From Methanobacteriota archaeon (GTDB lineage Archaea; Halobacteriota; Methanosarcinia; Methanosarcinales; Methanoperedenaceae): 22,190 bases of DNA. The translations under genes were made by a program, and so were the position numbers. A model generated the notes under the pieces. That model saw nothing but the letters and a program-made list of their open reading frames with translations. It had not been told where the DNA came from and made no database searches. The number at the start of each line of letters is the position of its first letter. Position 1 is the first letter of the stretch. The DNA lies in contig JAHIFK010000257.1 of NCBI GenBank assembly GCA_018900975.1, positions 1 through 22,190 of the forward strand. Direction: 5' to 3'. Shown here in pieces: positions 7,957 to 15,678 of this stretch.

Positions 7957-9232
7957 TGATATTACCCACTCTTCTTAAATCCTTTCCTGCGCCGTCGATG
8001 TTTTTCAGCAGCTCAAAGATATTCCCTGATATCATCATCGACTTTATGGGCGACGCCACCTCTGCGTCCCTTATCAAAAAAGAATTCCTGGCTTCCACTG
8101 AAAAGTCGCCTGATATGGGATTTGCCGTATGGGCTCCGATCACGGAATTGACGATCACGCCATCTTTTGTTTCGCTTAAAATATCTGATGTCGGGTAATC
8201 AACGATAAGGTTTCGGATACTTATTGACGGCGTGGAGGTGAACGAGCCGCGCACCGCGTTTCCAGTGCTTTCTCTTTTCTCTTTTCCCGCAGTATAGCAG
8301 TCGTAAATGAATGAATTAAGCGTGCCGTTCTTCAAAAGCTCATTTATTCTTGACGGCGTCCCTTCATCGTCTGATGATGCTGTACCTATTCCGCCTGAAA
8401 GTGTGCCGTCGTCTATAAGTGATAATTTTTCATGCGCTATCAGGCTTCCAATTTTTCCGGTGAGAGCTGACCTTCCTTTCTGTACGTTATCTGAGTTCAG
8501 TGATGTCAGGAAAGTATTCTCAATGATGTCAGCAAAAGCCATGGGTTCAAGGAGCACGATCATGTCACCGGTTCCGACACTCACCCCGTTCTGAGACCTG
8601 GAAGCAAGAAGCGCTGCGGTTTTTCCTATACTATAAAAATCGATGTCAAGCATCCTTGATGCGTCAAATTCAGATCCTGTGGATATTTCCGCGCCTTTTG
8701 TGGTTGTATCTATGGAAGCATTGACAAAAGAATCCTCCTCTTCAACCTCAACTCCATTGGAATTAAGAATTAGCGTTGTAGAGTTCAGGCTCATGAAATT
8801 CCCGGACGTTGGGGATACCGAAGGTATGCTTTTTGCTCCTTCTATCATCTGTGCTGTATGCTCTATACAGGACTCGATGTCGATGTTCACAAGCTTTCTG
8901 TCGAGGATGTCCCTGACGACAGGACACTTTTTTTTCTCAGGAAGACCAGACCACTCAGTGTCTCCTTTCCTGACACGGGCAGATTTCACTGCCAGGATGG
9001 ATGCCTCTTCTGCGCGCGAAGGGTCATTAGTGCTTGAAAAGCCAACTGCGCCTTTCACGATTGCACGTATCCCTATGCCAGAGATAAGGCTCTCTTTTGC
9101 AAGGTCGATCTCGTCCTTCTGTACATCGATAGTCACAGACCTGCCCCTTATGCAATATATCTCTGATTCGTCAGCGCCAGCTTTTTCTGCGTATTTAAGG
9201 GATTTGCGTGCTATCTCAAATATGTCGGTCAT
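7913..9232 (-). CDS. TldE/PmbA-type protein of the TldD/PmbA peptidase family
   Basis: The 439-residue protein begins MTDIFEIARKSLKYAEKAGADE, the usual opening of this family, and has the domain I pattern (ISGIGIRAIVKGAVGFSSTND) and the C-terminal barrel with GGIGTASSDDEGTPS and GNAVRGSF. The metal-binding HExxxH motif of the TldD subunit is absent, so this is the non-catalytic TldE/PmbA partner. Family knowledge: TldD/TldE form a heterodimeric zinc protease that removes leader peptides or degrades unfolded peptides. No tldD lies beside it here, although the two are often adjacent in archaea. It converges on ino1 with a 44-base overlap and diverges from the radical SAM gene across 39 bases. 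Confidence 0.92.
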   Translation of the reverse strand: MTDIFEIARKSLKYAEKAGADESEIYCIRGRSVTIDVQKDEIDLAKESLISGIGIRAIVKGAVGFSSTNDPSRAEEASILAVKSARVRKGDTEWSGLPEKKKCPVVRDILDRKLVNIDIESCIEHTAQMIEGAKSIPSVSPTSGNFMSLNSTTLILNSNGVEVEEEDSFVNASIDTTTKGAEISTGSEFDASRMLDIDFYSIGKTAALLASRSQNGVSVGTGDMIVLLEPMAFADIIENTFLTSLNSDNVQKGRSALTGKIGSLIAHEKLSLIDDGTLSGGIGTASSDDEGTPSRINELLKNGTLNSFIYDCYTAGKEKRESTGNAVRGSFTSTPSISIRNLIVDYPTSDILSETKDGVIVNSVIGAHTANPISGDFSVEARNSFLIRDAEVASPIKSMMISGNIFELLKNIDGAGKDLRRVGNIITPTLKVSKMKVIG

Positions 9233-9271
9233 CGAAGGTTAATTAAAATTGAAGTATGATAAAGATAACTA

Positions 9272-10906
9272 ATGCGCGCTCTCATAATAGATGGTTATGT
9301 GGATGAACCCGCCTGCCTTGGCGTTCCGCCTTATATGGCGCCGTATCCAAGGTATATAGCAGGCGCTCTTGTAGAAAAAGGAGTAAGGCATGAGGATATC
9401 ACCTACCGGACAATAGACCAGCTTCGCGTAAGCAAAGAGAAACTGGATCATGATATCACAGTGGTCGTGGCAGGGATGACAGTGCCGGGAAAATACCTGC
9501 GTGCGACCCCGATAAGCAGGAATGAACTTAAGGAACTTTCCCATCTGGAAAGCACAAAGATACTGGGGGGGCCTGTAAGGCTCGGGTTCGGGGAAGAAGG
9601 CGGCACTTCAGCAAAAGAGCTGGAAGTGACCGGATTCTTACTTGCAAAAAAAGATATAGAGGCATTCGTTCATGATGTTCTGGACAAAATTTCTGACCCG
9701 GACAGCGTGGGGCACAGGATGCGGACCACGGAAGAAATAGCGCGGTGGAGTGAGAAGGGAGCCTTCATTATCAAACAGCATCCTGATTTTCCTTATGTCA
9801 TGTGCGAGCTTGAAACATACCGCGGATGTCCGCGGCATTCCCACTGTTCATTCTGCACTGAGCCATTCTATGGGAAGCCTGACTTTAGGGAGATCACTGA
9901 TGTAGTAAAGGAAGTGGCTGCGCTGTATCAACATGGGGCGCGCTACTTCAGGCTCGGCAGGCAGCCAGACCTCTTTATGTATAGAGCTAGAAAAGGTGTC
10001 CCTGACCCCGCAGCAATTGAAGGGCTGTATAGGGGTATACGCAATTCTGCGCCTGAACTCAAGGTGCTGCACATGGATAATGCAAATCCAGTTACGCTTG
10101 CCCGATTCCCCGAAGAATCTCGAAAGATCGCAGAGATAATCGTAAAATACCACACATCCGGGGATGTGGCTGCTCTGGGGATGGAGACCGCTGACCCGGA
10201 AGTTATCAGGGCGAATGACCTTAAAGCCTCTCCTGATGAGGTATTCGAAGCTATAAAACTCCTGAACGATGTGGGCGCGGCGCGGGGTGATAGCGGGCTT
10301 CCCGAGCTTCTTCCTGGCATCAATTTTGTCCACGGACTGAAAGGTGAGACAAAAAAGACATTTGAGCTAAATTTTGAGTTCATGAAGAAGGTGCTTGACA
10401 GTGGCCTTATGGTGAGGCGGGTGAACATCAGGCAGGTGATGACTTTTGCGGGAACGCCAATGCAGGGGTATGAAGACCTTGCGGCAAAGCACAAGGAACT
10501 TTTCCTGAGATATAAGGAAAAGATGCGAAACGAGATCGATATGCCGATGCTTCGGCGGGTTGCACCAATCGGGACGGTCTTGAAAGATGTCCGGATAGAG
10601 ATTTTTGATAAGATCATGTTCGGAAGGCAGCTCGGCACATACCCGCTTCTTGTTGGCATCCCGGCGCAGGTTGAGTTGAATCGGTTCTATGATGTTATGG
10701 TAACAGACCATGGGTACAGGTCGATTACAGGGATACCTGTGCCAGTGGATATAAACAGGGCTCAGTTGAAACTCATAGAACAGATACCGGGCGTGGGGAG
10801 AAAACGGGCGGGGAAAATTATAATGGGAAGACCATATAAAGATAAGAAGGATGCTGCCATAAGAGCGGGGATCAATACGGAATTATTGGATCATATCAGT
10901 TTGTAG
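9272..10906 (+). CDS. Radical SAM protein with N-terminal Rossmann-like domain and C-terminal HhH segment
   Basis: This 544-residue archaeal protein is of unknown substrate. Residues 1-130 are Rossmann-like and rich in conserved glycines (GGPVRLGFGEEGG), resembling a degenerate cobalamin-binding domain. The [4Fe-4S] cysteines are C186, C192 and C195 (RGCPRHSHCSFC), a CX5CX2C spacing rather than the classical CX3CX2C. A SAM-binding barrel follows (GMETADPEVI, GINFVHGLKGETKKTFELN). Near the end, IEQIPGVGRKRAGKIIMGRP (about 502-521) is a helix-hairpin-helix of the nucleic-acid-binding type, so an RNA or DNA substrate is possible. No Shine-Dalgarno is visible; an AT-rich box at about 9240-9250 suggests a leaderless ATG at 9272. 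The gene stands alone. Confidence 0.88.
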   Translation: MRALIIDGYVDEPACLGVPPYMAPYPRYIAGALVEKGVRHEDITYRTIDQLRVSKEKLDHDITVVVAGMTVPGKYLRATPISRNELKELSHLESTKILGGPVRLGFGEEGGTSAKELEVTGFLLAKKDIEAFVHDVLDKISDPDSVGHRMRTTEEIARWSEKGAFIIKQHPDFPYVMCELETYRGCPRHSHCSFCTEPFYGKPDFREITDVVKEVAALYQHGARYFRLGRQPDLFMYRARKGVPDPAAIEGLYRGIRNSAPELKVLHMDNANPVTLARFPEESRKIAEIIVKYHTSGDVAALGMETADPEVIRANDLKASPDEVFEAIKLLNDVGAARGDSGLPELLPGINFVHGLKGETKKTFELNFEFMKKVLDSGLMVRRVNIRQVMTFAGTPMQGYEDLAAKHKELFLRYKEKMRNEIDMPMLRRVAPIGTVLKDVRIEIFDKIMFGRQLGTYPLLVGIPAQVELNRFYDVMVTDHGYRSITGIPVPVDINRAQLKLIEQIPGVGRKRAGKIIMGRPYKDKKDAAIRAGINTELLDHISL

Positions 10907-10958
10907 ATATCTCAATTTTTCACATAAAAATATTATCAAGTATTATAAAGCCATTGTA

Positions 10959-10981
10959 ATATTTTAATGAGATTAAAATAT
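10959..10981. promoter_or_regulatory. Perfect 10-bp inverted repeat overlapping the ubiA promoter
   Basis: Arms ATATTTTAAT (10959-10968) and ATTAAAATAT (10972-10981) flank the spacer GAG. The right arm overlaps the probable TATA box (about 10975-10982), placed about 27 bases before the proposed leaderless ATG at 11008. The core AATGAGATTAA also appears, inverted, in the FilR1/H-NOX intergenic region near 12763-12773, so a shared operator is likely. Confidence 0.5.
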
Positions 10982-11007
10982 ATCTATACAATTATATGTA
11001 TGTATAC

Positions 11008-11856
11008 ATGATTTTCAATGTACCTACGCTAAAGCTCCTTACAGGATCTATACTTGTAGGATTATCTGGTGTTTTCAAACTGCATATAGCTTTCCTGTTG
11101 CTTGGGATAGCCCCGGACTTGAAGATTTACCTCGCCTGCTTTCTGATAATATATGCGACCTACACCCTTGATCGTGCTATGGACAACGAAGAGGATAAGA
11201 TCAACAGGAAGGAATTAGATTCATCGAGGAAAGATATTGCACTGGGTTTTTGCTTTGTTTCTTTTTTAGCGGGTTCTTTAATTCTGTCTCTAAAGGGCCT
11301 GCTTTTCATTGCATTTCTTCCTATTATCATAGGTTACATCTACAGTAAAGGAATCCGCATAGGAAGCCGGAAGCTTAAACTTAAAGGTAATTTTGGCATG
11401 AAAAATTTAACAGTCTCACTGACCTGGGGTTCATTTATTGCAGGAATATCGCATGGAATGGCTAATAGCAATATAGTATTTCTTTTTATTTTCCCATTTT
11501 TTACGATAAAAAGTTTTATAAACACTGTAGTATATGATTTTAGAGATGTTAAAGGAGATGCGATAGCCGGAATAAAGACCTTACCTATCTGTTTAGGAGA
11601 AATAGCGACTCGCAGATTACTTCAGGGACTGCATATTTTGCTGCACCTGTGGATCGCAGCCTCCATGCTCCTTATGTTTGTTATGGTTGAGGCCGTGTTA
11701 TTCCTTGTATCCTGGTCTGCTGGTCTTATATATACCTGGTTTTATACCAGACAATCTCCACAAAACGAAACAAAATCGAGAAAGTTCATGCGTGATGCAC
11801 TTGTCGATGGGGAATTTATCCTGGCGGTTTTTATAAGAACGATCATTCACCTTTGA
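11008..11856 (+). CDS. UbiA-family prenyltransferase (membrane)
   Basis: This is a polytopic membrane protein of about 282 residues with the two aspartate motifs of the UbiA superfamily. The first is in YTLDRAMDNEEDKIN; the second in YDFRDVKGDAIAGIKTLP, a typical second motif. These Asp groups hold Mg2+ and the prenyl diphosphate. The first motif lacks the leading Asn of NDxxD. The acceptor cannot be told from sequence: quinone, methanophenazine-type, heme or lipid acceptors are all possible. An upstream in-frame ATG at 10996 exists, but I prefer 11008 because the TATA-like box lies at the right distance for a leaderless start there. It ends 14 bases inside the convergent regulator gene. A 10-bp palindrome sits over its promoter. 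Confidence 0.88.
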   Translation: MIFNVPTLKLLTGSILVGLSGVFKLHIAFLLLGIAPDLKIYLACFLIIYATYTLDRAMDNEEDKINRKELDSSRKDIALGFCFVSFLAGSLILSLKGLLFIAFLPIIIGYIYSKGIRIGSRKLKLKGNFGMKNLTVSLTWGSFIAGISHGMANSNIVFLFIFPFFTIKSFINTVVYDFRDVKGDAIAGIKTLPICLGEIATRRLLQGLHILLHLWIAASMLLMFVMVEAVLFLVSWSAGLIYTWFYTRQSPQNETKSRKFMRDALVDGEFILAVFIRTIIHL

Positions 11857-12625
11857 TCACTGTTGAATTTTTCAAGAAATGATTGAACATTTCCTCACCC
11901 CATTTATTTGCTGAAGGATCCAGGCTCACTATATCTCTTAGAGGATCGTAATCTCCGTTTTTAAAAAAAAGCGACATATTGAAATAGCGATCTGTAATCA
12001 CACTTGCCAGCTTAATATCTTCTTTTGATACATATAATCGTGTTGTAGAAATTCTCAGGAACTCATCCAGAATATCCTTGTATTCGTTATTTAATCTGTC
12101 ATAAACTTCTCCTGCCAGGAGAAGAGATATATCAGCTCCGCTGCGTGCTAACTGTAAAAAGAGAGACGGATATGAACTGTGAAATATCGGCGAAATTCCC
12201 ATGATCTTCCTGGATCTGGAAATGTTTTCAAGAAAATCCTTATGCGGTTCGTGAATTTCACTGAGTTTTGTTTCAATCAGACTGCAATTCCCAAGCTCAT
12301 AAATTCTTTTTAATAGATGTGGTGGGATCGCATTGATATTATGGGATGACCAGAAATCCAGGTATTTTTCTATGATGTCGGTTGTATTTATAAATGAATT
12401 TAAAACTTCAGCTATTACGGTCCCTACGTCAGTGAGAACATACCTTTTTCCTTCAGATCTCACAAGCTTCTGATCTTCCATTTTTCTTATCTGTGGGATC
12501 ATTCCGGATGAAGTTACTTTAAGGGATGTCCTGATCTCTTCTAATGATTTTGGTCCGTCCAATAAATATATAAGAAGATTTTTCCTTTTCTCGGAGGACG
12601 TAACAGTACTTATCATCTTGCTCAT
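11843..12625 (-). CDS. Winged helix-turn-helix transcriptional regulator with FilR1-type (DUF1724) C-terminal domain
   Basis: This 260-residue archaeal regulator has an N-terminal winged HTH at residues 10-75 (KRKNLLIYLLDGPKSLEEIR, SSGMIPQIRKMEDQKLV, YVLTDVGTVIAEVL). The C-terminal domain (about 125-255) carries the pattern SRKIMGISPIFHSSYPSLFL, ADISLLLAGEVYDRL and DRYFNMSLFFKNGDYDPLRD found in the methanogen FilR1/DUF1724 family, which may sense a small ligand. GAAGGAA lies about eight bases before the ATG at 12625. It is divergent from the H-NOX gene across 225 bases and convergent with ubiA. Inverted repeats in the intergenic region are candidate operators for autoregulation and control of the H-NOX gene; this is inference. 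Confidence 0.87.
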   Translation of the reverse strand: MSKMISTVTSSEKRKNLLIYLLDGPKSLEEIRTSLKVTSSGMIPQIRKMEDQKLVRSEGKRYVLTDVGTVIAEVLNSFINTTDIIEKYLDFWSSHNINAIPPHLLKRIYELGNCSLIETKLSEIHEPHKDFLENISRSRKIMGISPIFHSSYPSLFLQLARSGADISLLLAGEVYDRLNNEYKDILDEFLRISTTRLYVSKEDIKLASVITDRYFNMSLFFKNGDYDPLRDIVSLDPSANKWGEEMFNHFLKNSTVIKGE

Positions 12626-12721
12626 TGTATTCTTCCTTCAGATACCTTTATATGTCTGGCCCCGAATAATCTCAGAGGATTATTATTGCCTATAATTCAT
12701 ATTATTTTGTTGACACTGTCG

Positions 12722-12738
12722 TGCCATATGAAATGGCA
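12722..12738. promoter_or_regulatory. Inverted repeat between regulator and H-NOX genes
   Basis: TGCCAT (12722-12727), spacer ATGAA, ATGGCA (12733-12738) is a perfect 6-bp inverted repeat. It lies about 97 bases from the regulator start and 113 from the H-NOX start. The embedded CCATATGAAAT resembles CCATTTGAAAT at 13528-13538 upstream of cooS. Confidence 0.45.
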
Positions 12739-12790
12739 GGATTTTAATGACAATATAATTTTTTAATCTCATTGTAACATAATATATCGT

Positions 12791-12850
12791 TTAAAATATA
12801 TAGTCTTTTTGCATAATACTAATGATACTAATAATAACGGAGGACTGAAA
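12791..12850 (+). promoter_or_regulatory. Promoter and Shine-Dalgarno of the H-NOX gene
   Basis: TTTAAAATATATAG (around 12790-12803) is a good archaeal TATA element with a purine-rich upstream side. Transcription would start near 12826. GGAGG at 12839-12843 is a full Shine-Dalgarno seven bases before the ATG at 12851, which strongly favours that ATG over the downstream TTG at 12900. Confidence 0.6.
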
Positions 12851-13376
12851 ATGAAAGGCGCTATTGTGCAATGCTTAGGCGAATTAGTAAAGACCCGTTT
12901 TGGAGAAAAAAAAATGGCAGGAAGCCCTTGAGATGGCTGGAATGAGCAGGACTTCTTTCTTTATGCCCCTCCAGAACATTGACGATATGAATGTAATGAA
13001 ACTGATACAATCTGCGTGCAGTGCCACGCATATTACCCCTGCTCAGGCGGCGGATGCTTTTGGGGATTACTGGGTTAATGTTTATGCACCCAAGATATAC
13101 TCTGTATATTATAAGGGTTCAAAAAATGCAAAAGAATTAATCCTGAAAATGGACGGTGTTCATGATATGGTAACAAAAAATATACCCAACGCCCGTCCGC
13201 CGAGATTTGAATATAAATGGACAGACGACAGGACACTGATAATAGACTACAAATCCCACAGGGGAATGATCGATATATTTGTCGGATTGATAAAAGGTGT
13301 AGGCAAATATTATAATGAGAACCTCTTTATAAGCAAGCTCGGACATGACCGGGTACAGGTTATTTTCCCATCTTAA
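12851..13376 (+). CDS. H-NOX (heme NO-binding) domain protein, interrupted by a +1 frameshift in an A9 run
   Basis: This is a stand-alone heme gas sensor; H-NOX proteins bind NO, CO or O2 and signal to partners. The first 21 codons from 12851 (MKGAIVQCLGELVKTRFGEKK) are the conserved N-terminus, but nine A's at 12906-12914 shift the frame and a TGA follows soon after. With eight A's the protein continues WQEALEMAGM to the stop at 13376, giving 174 residues, the normal size. In the restored protein the proximal heme histidine is about H104 (KMDGVHDMV) and the YxSxR motif that holds the heme propionates is Y133-S135-R137 (YKSHR); spacing matches the family. All else is intact, so this is a sequencing error, a recent mutation or slippage-dependent expression. 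A 5-bp hairpin with TTTT ends the gene. The nearest co-directional gene is cooS. Confidence 0.88.
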
Positions 13377-13428
13377 TAATACTACTCGCGTATCCTGATA
13401 ATACTACAGGTATAACCATGGTTTAACT

Positions 13429-13447
13429 GGGGCATATGGCCCCTTTT
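13429..13447 (+). terminator. Probable terminator of the H-NOX gene
   Basis: GGGGC (13429-13433), loop ATATG, GCCCC (13439-13443), then TTTT. The short GC stem and T run sit 53 bases after the H-NOX stop and before the inverted repeats upstream of cooS, suggesting separate transcription of the two genes. Confidence 0.5.
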
Positions 13448-13468
13448 ACCTTAGACAGGGTCTTGAAC

Positions 13469-13543
13469 ATTTCAATGGAATATTGATATGCAGTTGAAAT
13501 TTTTTAAACACATTATAATTTCATAGGCCATTTGAAATATATA
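13469..13543. promoter_or_regulatory. Two successive inverted repeats and promoter upstream of cooS
   Basis: Four TTGAAAT-type half-sites occur in 70 bases. ATTTCAA (13469-13475) pairs with TTGAAAT (13494-13500), an exact 7-bp inverted repeat with an 18-base spacer. ATTTCA (13518-13523) pairs with TGAAAT (13533-13538) with a 9-base spacer. The last half-site runs into GAAATATATA (13534-13543), which reads as a BRE plus TATA box, so a bound regulator would compete with TBP/TFB. The start of transcription would be near 13567, leaving an unusually long leader of about 107 bases before the ATG at 13675. Confidence 0.5.
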
Positions 13544-13674
13544 CGTCCCAGACAATTATTCTTTTATCACAATTGGTTTATTGGGCGAATATCGTTAAAA
13601 AACGCTCCTTTGAATTACAATATTCTCCCGGATTAAAAATATGCATAATCAATAAAAATGGAGTTGAAAAACTT

Positions 13675-15678
13675 ATGGCAAAAATTGATTTGATGTCGGT
13701 AAAGAAGGAACTTTCAGGAGGGCAAACTCTTGAAATAAGCCTGCAGGTTTCACGGCGTATACTTAATCCAGAAACTACCGAAATGCTAAAACACGCTACT
13801 AGCCTTGGAATCAATACAATATTTCACAGGCAGGCAAGTACTGTAGGTTCTTCGATCCAGATTGAAAAAAGATGCCACTATGGCTCACTAGGCCTCTGCT
13901 GCAAACAATGCGCCATGGGTCCATGCAGGATACGACAGCAAGATGCGCAAGATGGCCTAAAAGACAATCAGAATAATCGAGGTCTATGCGGCGCAGATGC
14001 GAACACCATAGCTGCCAGGAACTTGCTGATGATGGTAGCCAGGGGCACTTCCGCTCATGCATCTCATGCAAAGTACATATCTTTAATGCTCCTTAATATG
14101 GCGCATCGCAAGACGCAGTTTGACCTGAAAGACCCTAAAAAATTAAAGGCGATATACAATAAAATAAAACTCAATGGCGAAAAATCAACCGAGGATCTTG
14201 CATATTATGTCGGTCAGAACGCTCTTTCAGATATTCTGGGAAACAATAAATACATGAAGTTTGCCACATCTTACCTGCCATTGGATAAAACTCTTTTCGA
14301 TCTCGATGTAATTCCAAAATCCGTCGGGAATGAACTTCTGGAAACAGGGCATGAAACATCTATGGGCACCATGTCAGACCCTACTTCGCTCATTTTACAT
14401 ACTGCGAGGCTAGGTCTTGCTGATATCACATCGCTCATTATAAGCTCGGAACTTCAGGATGCAGTATTCGGAATACCCAAACCTGTCAGTTCAAGAATAG
14501 GTATAAACGTACTTGATACGAAAAAAGTAAACATTGTTATCCACGGACATGCCCAGTTCCTCTCAGAAAAGATAATTGAGTTCTCTGAAGATAAAGAGTT
14601 TCTAGACAAAGCAAAACGTCTGGGCGCAGAAGGGATCAATATCGTGGGCTGCTGCTGTTCAGGAAATGAGATGCTGATCAGACATGGCATACCTTTGGTC
14701 AGCAGTAACCTTGAGCAGGAACTTGTGATAACGACCGGGCTTGTGGAGGCATTTATCGTAGATGTACAGTGCATATTTCCAAGCATTGAAAATGTCGCAT
14801 CGAAATTCCATACAAAAATCATCTCAACAATGAAAGAAGGCAGGTTCACAAATGCAGAGCATATTCCGTTCGAAGAAGAACATGCTGATGAAATAGCCAG
14901 AAAGATACTGGACCTGGCAATAGAGAATTTCCCTAACAGGGGCGATGATATTTTCCTTCCTGAATCAGAACCAAGGGAATTAATGGCAGGTTTTTCAGTT
15001 GAATCGTGCCTTGACATGCTTTCCAGATTGAATCCGCAGGATCCCTTGAAAGCTTTTACTGACGAAATAGTGTCGGGAAATATCAAGGGGATAGTTCTGC
15101 TCTGTGGATGTACAAGTCCCAGGAGCACTTCAAAACATGCAGCATTAGCAAAGGAGCTAATGGCGCAAAATGTGCTGATCGTAGCGACCGGATGCGCAGC
15201 CCAGGCATGTGCAAGGGTAGGTCTTTTATCACCGGATGCAACTAAAGTTTTTGTCGGTAATAAGCTAAAGAACGTCCTGGGTGTGCTAGGTAAAGCCTCT
15301 GGTCTTGATGGACCGCTGCCGCCTGTATGGCATTTCGGAAGCTGTGTTGATAATGCACGAATAATAATATTAATATCGATGATCGCAGAGAAGCTGGGGA
15401 TCCATATAAAGGACCTTCCTATTGCTTCTTCGGCTGCCGAATGGGTGTCTGAAAAGGGCGCAGCTATTGGAACTGGAGCTGTAGCCCTGGGTATTACCGT
15501 GCATCTGGGGGCTCCCCCGCCAATACTTGGAAGCAAAGAAGTTGTATCCCTGGTTACTGAAAAAGCGGAACAGATCTTTGGAGGAAAGTTTATCGTGGAG
15601 CAGGACCCGATAATTGCCTCAGAAATGATACTTGAGCATATAAATAAGAAAAGAGAAAAACTTGGATTGGTAGTATAA
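13675..15678 (+). CDS. cooS: Anaerobic carbon monoxide dehydrogenase, Ni-Fe catalytic subunit
   Basis: This enzyme interconverts CO and CO2 at a [Ni-4Fe-4S] C-cluster. Counting from the ATG at 13675 (667 residues), the D-cluster cysteines are C67 and C75, and the B-cluster ones C76, C79, C84 and C105 (RCHYGSLGLCCKQC). C-cluster ligands fit H292 (HGHAQF), one of C326-C328 (GCCCSGNE), C366 (DVQC), C479 (LCGCTSPRS), C507 (ATGCAAQAC) and C557 (FGSC). A lysine in SEKGA (K593) matches the conserved catalytic one. GHAQ and GCTSP differ from the GHNP and GCNNP I expect, so this is a divergent member. The reading frame stays open to a TTG at 13573, but I chose 13675 because MAKIDLM with GGAG eleven bases upstream gives a normal family length. 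No CooF, CooC or ACS genes are adjacent. Confidence 0.95.
   Translation: MAKIDLMSVKKELSGGQTLEISLQVSRRILNPETTEMLKHATSLGINTIFHRQASTVGSSIQIEKRCHYGSLGLCCKQCAMGPCRIRQQDAQDGLKDNQNNRGLCGADANTIAARNLLMMVARGTSAHASHAKYISLMLLNMAHRKTQFDLKDPKKLKAIYNKIKLNGEKSTEDLAYYVGQNALSDILGNNKYMKFATSYLPLDKTLFDLDVIPKSVGNELLETGHETSMGTMSDPTSLILHTARLGLADITSLIISSELQDAVFGIPKPVSSRIGINVLDTKKVNIVIHGHAQFLSEKIIEFSEDKEFLDKAKRLGAEGINIVGCCCSGNEMLIRHGIPLVSSNLEQELVITTGLVEAFIVDVQCIFPSIENVASKFHTKIISTMKEGRFTNAEHIPFEEEHADEIARKILDLAIENFPNRGDDIFLPESEPRELMAGFSVESCLDMLSRLNPQDPLKAFTDEIVSGNIKGIVLLCGCTSPRSTSKHAALAKELMAQNVLIVATGCAAQACARVGLLSPDATKVFVGNKLKNVLGVLGKASGLDGPLPPVWHFGSCVDNARIIILISMIAEKLGIHIKDLPIASSAAEWVSEKGAAIGTGAVALGITVHLGAPPPILGSKEVVSLVTEKAEQIFGGKFIVEQDPIIASEMILEHINKKREKLGLVV

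Noticed and set aside
9943..10659. 238-codon minus-strand frame
   Set aside because: Shadow of the radical SAM gene; composition is Ser/Arg-rich with no domain.
12900..13376. TTG at 12900 as the start of the H-NOX protein
   Set aside because: It has no ribosome site and would remove the conserved N-terminal segment encoded from 12851 behind GGAGG.
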